From: Dehalococcoidia bacterium
GTDB taxonomy: Bacteria > Chloroflexota > Dehalococcoidia > Lucifugimonadales > Lucifugimonadaceae
Assembly: GCA_014239735.1 (NCBI GenBank)
Contig: JAAZYI010000024.1
Location: 122,670 to 186,669, forward strand
Direction of reading: 5' to 3'
DNA length: 64,000 bases
Both the position numbers and the translations under genes were made by a program. Below the pieces are notes generated by a model. The model saw only the letters and a list, made by a program, of their open reading frames with translations. It was not told the origin of the DNA and did not search any database. This document shows positions 35,532-43,674 of this stretch, in pieces. Every line of letters starts with the position of its first letter. Positions within the stretch are counted from its first letter, which is position 1.

Positions 35532-35849
35532 ATGAAACCAGTAATAAAAAATATTAGCAATTTTAAAAATCCTATACTAGGCTCTAAAGATGGCGTGCCT
35601 ACCGTAGTCTCTCTATATCATGATCATGCTCCTGGAGAATCTAGCAAGCACCATTCTCACAACTGGGAGCATCAAGTTTTTATAACACGAGGCGTAGGTA
35701 TTATCTGGGTTGATGATATAGAATATCCAATTAAGCAAGGTGATTTTGTACTTGTTCCACCAAATTGCACCCATCACTTTAAAAATACCGGCAATTCAAT
35801 ATTAAGTAGAGTTACATTTAACCCTAAAGCTAGTGAGGAATACTTATGA
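35532..35849 (+). CDS. Cupin domain protein
   Basis: 105 residues from ATG 35532; ATG 35523 would add three. Cupin motif 1 is SSKHHSHNWEHQVFITRGVG (two or three metal-binding His and a Glu, about residues 36-55) and motif 2 is VPPNCTHHFKN (final His near 80). It is a small metal-binding beta-barrel, possibly a sensor or isomerase/dioxygenase-like enzyme. The stop overlaps the next gene in ATGA form. Confidence 0.9.
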   Translation: MKPVIKNISNFKNPILGSKDGVPTVVSLYHDHAPGESSKHHSHNWEHQVFITRGVGIIWVDDIEYPIKQGDFVLVPPNCTHHFKNTGNSILSRVTFNPKASEEYL

Positions 35850-36079
35850 GCGGGTTAATTTTTAACATGATTATTTCTTTCATAATTATTTGGGCTGGAA
35901 TAGAAGTTTTTCTTAATTTTGCAAATAGGGTATCTGTATATGAATCTGGTATCTCTCATAAGAATTTTATGATCAGCTTAAGAATGCTTTCCTTTATTTT
36001 ATTTGCAGCAACGTTACTTTTTATTCAAGTTAATTTAGAAATTTTTGATACAAAAATTAAATTTATTTGTTATTTATAA
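35846..36079 (+). CDS. Small two-helix membrane protein
   Basis: 77 residues with hydrophobic helices at about 4-22 and 44-65. No family is recognised. It overlaps the cupin stop by four bases and stops immediately before the MFS start, so cupin, this protein and the transporter form one operon. It may assist the transporter, which is inference. Confidence 0.7.
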   Translation: MSGLIFNMIISFIIIWAGIEVFLNFANRVSVYESGISHKNFMISLRMLSFILFAATLLFIQVNLEIFDTKIKFICYL

Positions 36080-37309
36080 ATGACAAAGCTATCTCAATAT
36101 ACATTATTAATTTCAGCGGCCTCATGCGTGTTTATCACTTTAGGACTAAATCATACCCAAGGTTTATTTCTTCTTCCAATGAGCGAAAAATTAAATGCGG
36201 GACGTGAATTATTCAGTTTGGCTGGTGGGCTTGGGGTATTATTTTCTGGTTTATTTGCTCCAATTTTTGGTGGCTTAGCTGATAAATATGGTGCTGGCAA
36301 AGCTCTATTCATTTTATGCTCACTTCAGGTATTAAGTTGGATTTGGCTTGGTAATATTGAGAATAATTTTGATTTAATAGGTGCCAGGATACTACTAGGA
36401 ATAGGAGCTTCAGCAATACTTGGTATTGCTTTATCAGTAACAGGAAAATCAGTTTCTACTAATAATAAATCCCTATTTCTTGGGCTTATTATGGCCTCAG
36501 GATCTTTAGGTCAATTTGTCATTGTTCCAATTATTAATATAATTATTCAAAATTATGATTGGCAAATTGCCACAGTGATATCCGCATTTATTGTTTCCTC
36601 TATTTTTTTATTCTCTTTTTTAATAAGCAAAAATACATCGTCAAAAAAAACTGATTTACCTGAATTAGAGAATGCTGGAAAAAATGAGATTTCAAAACCC
36701 TCTCAATCATTAATAGATTCACTTAAAGAAGCTTCAAAAAATAAAAGCTACATTCTACTAACCACTGGATTCTTTGTGTGTGGCTTCCATGTCACTTTTG
36801 TAGCGACGCACTTACCTGCCTTTTTAAATGACAATAATCTTCAAGAATGGGTAGGCGCATCGGCTCTATCCTTAATTGGGTTATTTAACATCATAGGGAC
36901 ATTATCTTTCGGGTATTTAGGTTCAAAACTATCTAAGAAAAACTTATTGTCATCATTATATAGCATGAGATCACTGCTATTTTTAATATTTATAATTTCT
37001 CCGAAAAGCGAACTAACTGTTTTAATTTTTGCTTCTATCCTAGGAATTTTATGGCTTTCAACAGTCCCATTAACAAATGGAATAATATCTGACATATTTG
37101 GTCAAGGATATGTAACTATGCTTTTTGGCATAACAATACTTTCTCATAACATAGGGTCATTCTTAGGTTCATGGATAGGAGGCAGGGTATACGATATATA
37201 TGGCTCGTATGATCCTGTATGGTGGATATGCGTACTATTAGGCTTTACTTCTGCTGCAATCAATTACCCTATTATAATTAAACCTGTAAAAAGATTACAG
37301 CAGGCATAG
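36080..37309 (+). CDS. Major facilitator superfamily transporter
   Basis: 409 residues with about twelve membrane helices. The loop after helix 2 has GGLADKYGAGKALF, the MFS motif A (G-x-x-x-D-x-x-G-x-x). The central loop (about 185-215) is polar. The second half has FGYLGSKLSKKNLL. It resembles MFS carriers for monocarboxylates or small organic anions. The direction and substrate cannot be read. It is the last gene of the cupin operon and ends two bases from cspA's stop. Confidence 0.9.
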   Translation: MTKLSQYTLLISAASCVFITLGLNHTQGLFLLPMSEKLNAGRELFSLAGGLGVLFSGLFAPIFGGLADKYGAGKALFILCSLQVLSWIWLGNIENNFDLIGARILLGIGASAILGIALSVTGKSVSTNNKSLFLGLIMASGSLGQFVIVPIINIIIQNYDWQIATVISAFIVSSIFLFSFLISKNTSSKKTDLPELENAGKNEISKPSQSLIDSLKEASKNKSYILLTTGFFVCGFHVTFVATHLPAFLNDNNLQEWVGASALSLIGLFNIIGTLSFGYLGSKLSKKNLLSSLYSMRSLLFLIFIISPKSELTVLIFASILGILWLSTVPLTNGIISDIFGQGYVTMLFGITILSHNIGSFLGSWIGGRVYDIYGSYDPVWWICVLLGFTSAAINYPIIIKPVKRLQQA

Positions 37310-37311
37310 TC

Positions 37312-37515
37312 TTATTTTTTTGCTAGATTTATAGCGTTAGTTTTTCCGTTATTTTCTTCAATTTCGTAGGTAACTTCATCACCTTCGTCTAAACTTTCAA
37401 TTCCAGCAGATTTCATTGCAGAAATGTGAACGAACACATCTTTGCTGTTATCATCGTCAACGATGAAACCAAATCCCTTTGTGGAATTAAACCATTTAAT
37501 TTTTCCTGAACTCAT
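37312..37515 (-). CDS. cspA: Cold-shock protein (CSD family)
   Basis: 67 residues from ATG 37515; the frame continues seven codons upstream but a strong AGGAGG at 37521-37526 marks this start. RNA-binding motifs are KGFGFI (RNP1) and VFVHIS (RNP2), after GKIKWFN. It binds single-stranded RNA or DNA as a chaperone. Its upstream region is long for this genome and can fold (see leader). Confidence 0.97.
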   Translation of the reverse strand: MSSGKIKWFNSTKGFGFIVDDDNSKDVFVHISAMKSAGIESLDEGDEVTYEIEENNGKTNAINLAKK

Positions 37516-37520
37516 AACAT

Positions 37521-37607
37521 CCTCCTTAGTAACCAAAATAAATTGGGAGTGAGTATAGGCGAGACGCCTGTTTATTTAATTAACAGGAAGCAGTATATAT
37601 CGCTCCC
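37521..37607 (-). promoter_or_regulatory. Structured 5' leader of cspA
   Basis: In the minus-strand RNA an outer stem can form between GGGAG (37603-37607) and CTCCC (37545-37549). Inside, CCTGTT/AACAGG (37567-37572 with 37582-37587) and AGGCG/CGCCT (37557-37561 with 37565-37569) are two hairpins sharing the triplet at 37567-37569, so they compete. The strong ribosome site follows at 37521-37526. This suggests a temperature-sensitive switch, as known for other cold-shock mRNAs; not proven here. Confidence 0.5.
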
Positions 37608-37614
37608 GCAAAAA

Positions 37615-37641
37615 ATAATAGTGTTTTTTATAACAATTCAA
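37615..37641 (-). promoter_or_regulatory. Candidate cspA promoter
   Basis: On the minus strand TTGAAT (37636-37641) and TATTAT (37615-37620) are 15 bases apart. Transcription would begin near 37607, exactly at the outer stem of the leader. The spacer is short, so this is tentative. The remaining bases to 37710 hold no other visible feature apart from the possible promoter of the gene at 37711. Confidence 0.35.
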
Positions 37642-37710
37642 TTTACTTCCAATTATTTGGTTTTGTATTATAATTTTTTTTAATTTAGTGAAACCTAGGA
37701 ATATTATTAA

Positions 37711-38172
37711 GTGAGATATAAATATTACTTCGCATATGGCAGTAATCTCAATTTAGGACAAATGAAAACTAGATGCCCAGATTATAAACTTGCAATGAGC
37801 TTTACATTGCACGGCTATAGATTAATGTTTAGATCTGTGGCGGACATAGAAAAATATCAAAATTCAAAAGTTGAAGGTGTAATTTTTTTGATCTCGCCAC
37901 AAGATGAAAGAAGTCTAGATAAATATGAAGGTGTTCCAAATATATATAGAAAAGAATACTTTAATTGCAAAATAAACAATAATGAAGAAAGCGTTTTGTA
38001 TTATAAAATGAATTCAGAAGGAGTGGGGAAGCCTACTAATAGATACTACAATGCAATTCATGAAGGGTATTTGCAAAATAATTTAAATGTCTCATTATTA
38101 AAAGATACGCTTAAATATTCTTTAAGTAACGAGAAAGAGCCAATATTTTTTTCTGAAAGATGGAAAGATTGA
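37711..38172 (+). CDS. Gamma-glutamylcyclotransferase-like protein
   Basis: 153 residues starting at GTG. The substrate loop YFAYGSNLNLGQM (about 5-17) and SLDKYEGVPNIYRKEYF are typical of the GGCT/AIG2-like fold. The catalytic Glu is probably in the segment ISPQDERSLDKYEG. It could release 5-oxoproline from gamma-glutamyl compounds. It lies three bases before the enolase-family gene. A TAGGA may serve as weak ribosome site. Confidence 0.85.
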   Translation: MRYKYYFAYGSNLNLGQMKTRCPDYKLAMSFTLHGYRLMFRSVADIEKYQNSKVEGVIFLISPQDERSLDKYEGVPNIYRKEYFNCKINNNEESVLYYKMNSEGVGKPTNRYYNAIHEGYLQNNLNVSLLKDTLKYSLSNEKEPIFFSERWKD

Positions 38173-38175
38173 ATT

Positions 38176-39333
38176 ATGAAAATCACTAATATAAAAACAT
38201 ACTCAATTGAAGGTAAATTGAAAGAGCCTTTCTGGTGGGGAAATGGAGGAAATGATAAAAGATCTGCAACACTTGTAAAAATTGAAACAGATGAAGGCAT
38301 CCATGGATGGGGTGAAGGATGGGGTGGAGTAGGCCTATTTAAAGATATGTTTAATAAGGCAGTTATAGGTAATAATCCACTTGAAAGAGAAAAAATTTGG
38401 GCTAATATGTTTGATGAGCTCAATAATCCAATAATCTATCCTGGAATTGGTGGTAGCGCTATGAGCGCTATTGATATCGCATTATGGGACATAACAGGCA
38501 AAAAGCTAGGGGTACCTATTTCAGTTCTTTTGGGTGGCAAAGTTAAAGATAAAGTTCACGTTTATGCAACAGGACTTTACTACACCAGAAAAAATTTCAA
38601 AGAAGAAATTAATGAAAGAATAAAAGAAGCAACAAAGTACGAGAGAGAAGGCTTTAATGCAATGAAAATTAAAGTTGGGGCTTTAACAGTTGATGAAGAT
38701 TTAGAAAGAGTTAGAAAAGTAAAATCTTCACTTAAAAAAGACACAATGCTATCTGTTGATGCTAATCAATCATATGACCTAAGAACTGCCAAGTATGTGT
38801 CAGATAAATTGCAAGAAATGAATATCTTTTTCTTTGAAGAACCTATTATGGGGCTAGACGTTGAAGGTTATAAAGAACTAGCAAGATATTCAAAAATCAG
38901 AATAAGTGGTGGAGAAAGTTTAAGAACTAGATATCAATTTAAAGATTTTATAAACAATAAGGCATTTGACATTGCTCAGCCTGATGTTGGAAATGTTGGA
39001 GGAATAACTGAATTTAAACATGTTCAATCACTTGCATATGCAAATGGAATTCACGTTTATCCTCATGTATGGGGCACATCAATAATGATTGCTGCTTCCT
39101 TGCACCTTGCTTCTACTTTCACAAACTTACCAATTTCAACATCTCCAAGCCAATTTTCACAAGAACCTATTATGGAATTTGATCAATCCGAAAATCCAAT
39201 TAGATACTCTATTGAGAGCAAACAATCAGATTCATTTAAATTTGAGAATGGTTATTTATATGTTCCTGAAAAGCCTGGCTTAGGAGTTGATATAGACGAA
39301 AATAAAGTTGAAAAGTTTTCTATAGATGAGTAA
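38176..39333 (+). CDS. Mandelate racemase/muconate lactonising enzyme family protein
   Basis: 385 residues. Catalytic Lys-x-Lys lies in AMKIKVGA (near 163-165), metal ligands in SVDANQSY, FFEEPIMG and SGGESL, and the catalytic His in YPHVWGTS. The N-terminal capping domain includes EPFWWGNGGNDKRSATLVKIE. It resembles galactarate-dehydratase or cycloisomerase groups; the reaction is not fixed by these residues. Its end overlaps the DEAD-box helicase start by eight bases. Confidence 0.9.
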   Translation: MKITNIKTYSIEGKLKEPFWWGNGGNDKRSATLVKIETDEGIHGWGEGWGGVGLFKDMFNKAVIGNNPLEREKIWANMFDELNNPIIYPGIGGSAMSAIDIALWDITGKKLGVPISVLLGGKVKDKVHVYATGLYYTRKNFKEEINERIKEATKYEREGFNAMKIKVGALTVDEDLERVRKVKSSLKKDTMLSVDANQSYDLRTAKYVSDKLQEMNIFFFEEPIMGLDVEGYKELARYSKIRISGGESLRTRYQFKDFINNKAFDIAQPDVGNVGGITEFKHVQSLAYANGIHVYPHVWGTSIMIAASLHLASTFTNLPISTSPSQFSQEPIMEFDQSENPIRYSIESKQSDSFKFENGYLYVPEKPGLGVDIDENKVEKFSIDE

Positions 39334-40459
39334 TTTTTCAAACTTTGATCTATCAAAGGAATCTCAGAAAGCTTTAGATGGGCTAGGTTTTAAACAACCT
39401 ACTCCAATTCAGTCAAAAGCAATACCTATAGGCTTAACGGGGCAGGACATATTAGCAAATGCACAAACTGGCTCAGGCAAAACGTTGGCTTTTGCGCTAC
39501 CTTTAATTGAAAAAATTAAGAGCAATAATAAGTCGTCTGGCTTAATACTTACTCCAACAAGAGAATTAGCCAAACAAATATATTCAGTAGTAAATATTAT
39601 TCTTAGTTATCATGAGAAAATTAGTAGTATATTGTTGATCGGCGGAGAAGGAATATACTCACAAACAAATAGTCTTAAAAAAAGTCCTCAAATAATTATT
39701 GGGACTCCAGGTAGAATTAATGACCATTTAGATAGAGGATCGCTAAATATTAACAATTGTAATTTAGTGGTTTTAGATGAGACTGACAAAATGCTGGAGA
39801 TGGGATTTGAATTCCAGGTCAGAGACATTCTTAAATCTATTAGTAGTAAAAAACAAATGTTAATGTTTTCTGCAACTCTCCCTAATCAAATAATAAAATT
39901 ATCATCTAAATATTCAAATAACCCTCAAAGAATTTCTATCCAACAAAATGAAGTATTGAATCATAACATCAAGCAAGATGTTATTAAGGTTCCCCCAAAA
40001 GATAAATTCAAAGAGCTTTCAAATCAAATTCAAAAACGAAATGGGTCGATTTTAGTTTTTGTAAAAACAAAGTATGGAACTGAAAAATTATCTAAAAGAT
40101 TAAAAAATGAGGGCATTAAATCTACTGCCCTTCATGGTGGGCTAAGACAAAATAAGAGAAGCAGAATTATGGATAATTTTAGAGATCAAAAGTTTAGAAT
40201 TATGATTGCTACTGATATTGCCTCTAGAGGAATTGATGTTCCTCATATTGAGCACGTAATAAATTATGATTTGCCTCAAGCACCTGAAGATTTTGTTCAT
40301 AGAATTGGCAGAACTGCAAGAGCAGGTTCTGTCGGAGAAGCTTTAAGTTTTGTAACGCCCAATGATTCGAAAATTTGGAAATCGATCGAGATGACAATTC
40401 AAAGAATATCTAACAAAGGAAACATTCAAAAATCATTTAAAAAAAAGAAGCGAAGATAA
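39326..40459 (+). CDS. DEAD-box-type ATP-dependent RNA helicase
   Basis: 377 residues. Motifs in order: Q motif KQPTPIQSKAIP, Walker A AQTGSGKT (about 45-52), PTRELA, motif II VLDETDKM (DETD instead of DEAD), SATLP, ATDIASRGIDVP and HRIGRTARAG. The basic C-terminus (KSFKKKKRR) probably aids RNA binding. It remodels RNA, for example in ribosome assembly or cold adaptation; cspA lies nearby but in a different unit. Confidence 0.93.
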   Translation: MSNFSNFDLSKESQKALDGLGFKQPTPIQSKAIPIGLTGQDILANAQTGSGKTLAFALPLIEKIKSNNKSSGLILTPTRELAKQIYSVVNIILSYHEKISSILLIGGEGIYSQTNSLKKSPQIIIGTPGRINDHLDRGSLNINNCNLVVLDETDKMLEMGFEFQVRDILKSISSKKQMLMFSATLPNQIIKLSSKYSNNPQRISIQQNEVLNHNIKQDVIKVPPKDKFKELSNQIQKRNGSILVFVKTKYGTEKLSKRLKNEGIKSTALHGGLRQNKRSRIMDNFRDQKFRIMIATDIASRGIDVPHIEHVINYDLPQAPEDFVHRIGRTARAGSVGEALSFVTPNDSKIWKSIEMTIQRISNKGNIQKSFKKKKRR

Positions 40460-40460
40460 T

Positions 40461-41705
40461 TTAATCAAAAAAATCTTTATCCCCCTCTTTAAGATATTTT
40501 TTTGCGCCATCATTAAATGTGATTCCCAAACCTGGCGTATCCCATACATCAATATAACTATTTTTTACTATAGGGTTCGGGAGACCATCAATAATGTCAT
40601 ACCACCATTGATGACAAGGAACGCAATACTCAAAAGCAATATAATTTTTTGGCAACGTAGCCGCCAATTGAACATGAGCTGCCAATCCAATTAACCCGTC
40701 AATAGTTCCGTGAGGAGCAATCATGATTCCATTCATATCTGCGTACTCTGCAATCCATTTTGTTTCAGCTATTCCACCAACATCTAACGGATCAGGACCT
40801 ACAACATTAACAGCTCTTTTATCAATTAAATCTTTAAAATTATGCCTTAGATAAATTTGCTCCCCTGTATGAATTGGAGTTGATGTATTCATAGTTACAT
40901 CTCTATATAAATCTGCTAATACGTATGGGGTATAGTCACCTGTAATCATATCCTCAAGCCACATTATATTCAGGTCTTCTACAGCCTTAGCTATTTTTAG
41001 TGCATCATTTGGGAAGATACCTGGCCCAAGATCTAGAGCTAGGCCAACTTCATCTCCTAAAACTTCTTTCATTGCTCTTATACAATCAATAGTATAGTTA
41101 AATCCTTTTTCAGTAATTTGGGCTCCATTGGGAATATATTGACTCAGCGCCCAAGGTTCTGTTGAATCATCATCAGGAATAATACTATTATTATCATCCC
41201 AAACTACATCGCCATAAAAATAATCTTTAAAGTTTGATGCAAATTCTCCATGCACAGCAATGCCCTGTTTTATGATTGAAAATCCTTCATCCAGTTCTTT
41301 CATTCTTAATGTATTTTTTGCAAAATTTTCAGGACTATCTTCGCCATCTAAAGGAAATCTTATCCCTCCGTTATAAACCAAAACTCTATCCCTAACTTTT
41401 CCGCCAAGTAATTTATGTATAGGTAAATTAGCAGCTTTTCCAGCTATATCCCATAAAGCGACTTCAATAGCACTCACAGCTGCTCCGTAGGGCTTAAAAG
41501 AACCTAATCTTCTAATTTTTCTCATTACTCTTTCAACATTCGTAGGGTCTTCGCCGATTATTAGTGGCTTATAAAATAATACAAATGGCTTTAAATATGG
41601 TTTTGCCCACTCAGCTTGTCCATACCCATAAATTCCCTCATCAGTATTAATTCTGACAACGGGTGTCTTTCCAATTATTGCACACTTTAAATCTGTTATT
41701 TTCAT
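40461..41705 (-). CDS. Enolase-superfamily protein (mannonate/galactonate dehydratase-like)
   Basis: 414 residues. Conserved parts: RINTDEGIYGYG, SAIEVALWDIAGKAANLPIHKLLGG, metal ligands in LALDLGPGI, WLEDM and HTGEQIYL, and the catalytic His in IAPHGTIDG. At the usual Lys-x-Lys place it has IIKQGIAVHG, so the second Lys is Gly. An acidic insertion (about 165-200) is present. This points to a variant reaction or a subgroup I cannot name. A TATAGT hexamer ends six bases before the ATG. Confidence 0.85.
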   Translation of the reverse strand: MKITDLKCAIIGKTPVVRINTDEGIYGYGQAEWAKPYLKPFVLFYKPLIIGEDPTNVERVMRKIRRLGSFKPYGAAVSAIEVALWDIAGKAANLPIHKLLGGKVRDRVLVYNGGIRFPLDGEDSPENFAKNTLRMKELDEGFSIIKQGIAVHGEFASNFKDYFYGDVVWDDNNSIIPDDDSTEPWALSQYIPNGAQITEKGFNYTIDCIRAMKEVLGDEVGLALDLGPGIFPNDALKIAKAVEDLNIMWLEDMITGDYTPYVLADLYRDVTMNTSTPIHTGEQIYLRHNFKDLIDKRAVNVVGPDPLDVGGIAETKWIAEYADMNGIMIAPHGTIDGLIGLAAHVQLAATLPKNYIAFEYCVPCHQWWYDIIDGLPNPIVKNSYIDVWDTPGLGITFNDGAKKYLKEGDKDFFD

Positions 41706-41711
41706 ATGGTT

Positions 41712-41717
41712 ACTATA
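41712..41717 (-). promoter_or_regulatory. Candidate -10 element, enolase-family gene at 41705
   Basis: TATAGT on the minus strand ends six bases before the ATG at 41705, without a ribosome site. The 37-base divergent region up to 41742 must also hold the promoter of the lipoprotein gene. Confidence 0.3.
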
Positions 41718-41742
41718 TTATAAAACTAAACAACTTATAACT

Positions 41743-42246
41743 ATGAAAAAAAATTTTATACCAACAATCTTGTTACTATTGTCATGTTCTTCAGGGGAGG
41801 AATTGCCTGAACCAATAGAAAAAATTACAGATTCAGGAATTATATTTTCTATACAAGAAATAAAAGAAATGGGCTTCAAGAAAAATCACGAATATAAAGT
41901 TGATGATTTGCCAGGTGCAGTTTCTGCATATTTTGGATTTATAAAAAATGATTTAGGAGATCCTGAAGATTATGAAATCAGGTTTTATAATAATCACTCT
42001 GACGCCATCGAGTTAGGTATAAAATATACTGATAATGTTACAGGCGAAAATGGATGTATATCAAAAGATTGTGCTTTATGGGCAGAAGGATTAAAACACA
42101 GAATAAGAATGTCTGATTTAGGAACCTTGCACCCTAAATATATGAGCTACCTTGTTTACAACAACTTTATTTTAATGTGCCCTGGATACGATGAAGGTGA
42201 AGCATTGGGCAAGTGCACTTCGATTATTAATAAGTTAACAAAATAA
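41743..42246 (+). CDS. Lipoprotein of a local paralogous family (member 3, type A)
   Basis: 167 residues with the signal TILLLLSCSSG. Type A blocks: MGFKKNHEYKVDDLPGAVSA, YFGFIKN, YEIRFYNNHSDAIELGIKY, ALWAEGLKHR and NNFILMCPGYDEG with a final Cys in GKCTSIINKL. The central segment NVTGENGCISKDCALW is nearly the same as in the protein at 52827. Probably outward-facing and membrane-anchored. Function unknown. Confidence 0.82.
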   Translation: MKKNFIPTILLLLSCSSGEELPEPIEKITDSGIIFSIQEIKEMGFKKNHEYKVDDLPGAVSAYFGFIKNDLGDPEDYEIRFYNNHSDAIELGIKYTDNVTGENGCISKDCALWAEGLKHRIRMSDLGTLHPKYMSYLVYNNFILMCPGYDEGEALGKCTSIINKLTK

Positions 42247-42258
42247 TATCTATATATT

Positions 42259-43632
42259 TTAACTTGTTCTTATCTCAAAGTTTTTTTCTTCATCAAGTCT
42301 TTTTCTAATTATATCCTTTGTTAGTGGATTTTTTGGCCAAGAACCTGGAGATATTAAAGATAGCCTGATCAGCAGCCTTGAAAATGAAGAAATATAATAC
42401 TTAAGATCTTTTATATTTAATTTATCAAATGTATCTGGAGCTTCATGATGATATTCACAATCAGGATATCTTCCAAAAAACCTCCACCTCCAAGGATGGG
42501 AAGCATCAATCCCAGCTTCTAAAAATGGGAAGTGATCTGAATGTCCATCTAATTGTGCCATAACATGCACTTTCAGATTCTCATTAAGTGTATCTAATTG
42601 ATTCTGCAGAAAGTTTCTTAAATGCGAAAATCCTAAGACTATTCCTTTAAGGTTACCCGTAGATAATTCATCACAATTAAGTACAAATCTTGGTTTTATA
42701 TTACCTGAATTATAATTATTATTTACATGAAAAAATGATCCTTGAAGTCTTTGCTCTTCTGCGCTCAATGTAATAAATTTCAAGCCTATTCTGGGTTTAA
42801 TATTAAATTTATCTAATGCCATCTTTATTGATCTTGCAGTTTCTATCACGGCAATCGCTCCTGAGGTATTATCATTTCCACCAGGAGTATCAAATACAGT
42901 GTCATGATGTCCGCACATAACAATATATTCATCTTTTATTTCTCCAGGTATATCAGCAATAACGTTTGATGTTTCAGCATTATAAAATTCTGTAGACACA
43001 ATCAGTTTTGCTTTTAGGCTTTTCTGAGCATATCTCTTTAGTAATAATAAGTGCTCGCTTGATGTATTAACTATTGGTAATGGAGGGTATACAGATTCAG
43101 GATCCCTAGTATCCCATACCGAAGAGTACTCCATTCTTCTTCCTGATTTAGGGTCACCGATTATTATTGCAGAAGCACCCATTTCTGAAATAAAGTTAAC
43201 TCTATTGCTTATTGGCTCCTGCTCAGTAAAAGGTTCATGCTTTCTATTAACTAGCGCAATCTTACCTTTTATATCTTTTAGTTTTTCATTAACTTCTCTT
43301 TTAGTCCCAAAACCTAAATCAATTAAATTTAAATTTAGATCAACAGACGGACATCTGTGATAGGGCCTAACATCAAGCTGCTTCTTATCTACTTCTAAAA
43401 TACTTTTATGAAATTTATAAGTTTCAATATTGAAACTTTCATGATAGGTTTCAAGGCCTTCATTTTTCCAGAAATCATGTATATATTCTGTAGCATTTCT
43501 TTCATTGTCAGATGTTGCCCATCTTGACCCAATATCAATAGCTAGCTTTTCATTAAGGTTCTCAATTTTAGAATTTATCCAGGAGTTACCTATAATCCAC
43601 TGGTCAATATCTGAAAAATTATAATCATTCAT
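42259..43632 (-). CDS. M28 family zinc peptidase
   Basis: 457 residues. Two-zinc ligands are visible in MCGHHDTV (His/Asp), GGNDNTSGAIAVIE (Asp), LSAEEQRLQGS (Glu pair), LNCDELS and the final His in EYHHEAPDT. A PA (protease-associated) domain insert is likely near 115-215 (GKIALVNRKHEP to ASAIIIGD). No signal peptide, so it is probably cytoplasmic or of unusual export. It should be an aminopeptidase or carboxypeptidase. Confidence 0.9.
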   Translation of the reverse strand: MNDYNFSDIDQWIIGNSWINSKIENLNEKLAIDIGSRWATSDNERNATEYIHDFWKNEGLETYHESFNIETYKFHKSILEVDKKQLDVRPYHRCPSVDLNLNLIDLGFGTKREVNEKLKDIKGKIALVNRKHEPFTEQEPISNRVNFISEMGASAIIIGDPKSGRRMEYSSVWDTRDPESVYPPLPIVNTSSEHLLLLKRYAQKSLKAKLIVSTEFYNAETSNVIADIPGEIKDEYIVMCGHHDTVFDTPGGNDNTSGAIAVIETARSIKMALDKFNIKPRIGLKFITLSAEEQRLQGSFFHVNNNYNSGNIKPRFVLNCDELSTGNLKGIVLGFSHLRNFLQNQLDTLNENLKVHVMAQLDGHSDHFPFLEAGIDASHPWRWRFFGRYPDCEYHHEAPDTFDKLNIKDLKYYISSFSRLLIRLSLISPGSWPKNPLTKDIIRKRLDEEKNFEIRTS

Positions 43633-43674
43633 AGTTAAATTTTTGATTAATTCTATTAATTGGTCAATTTTTTA

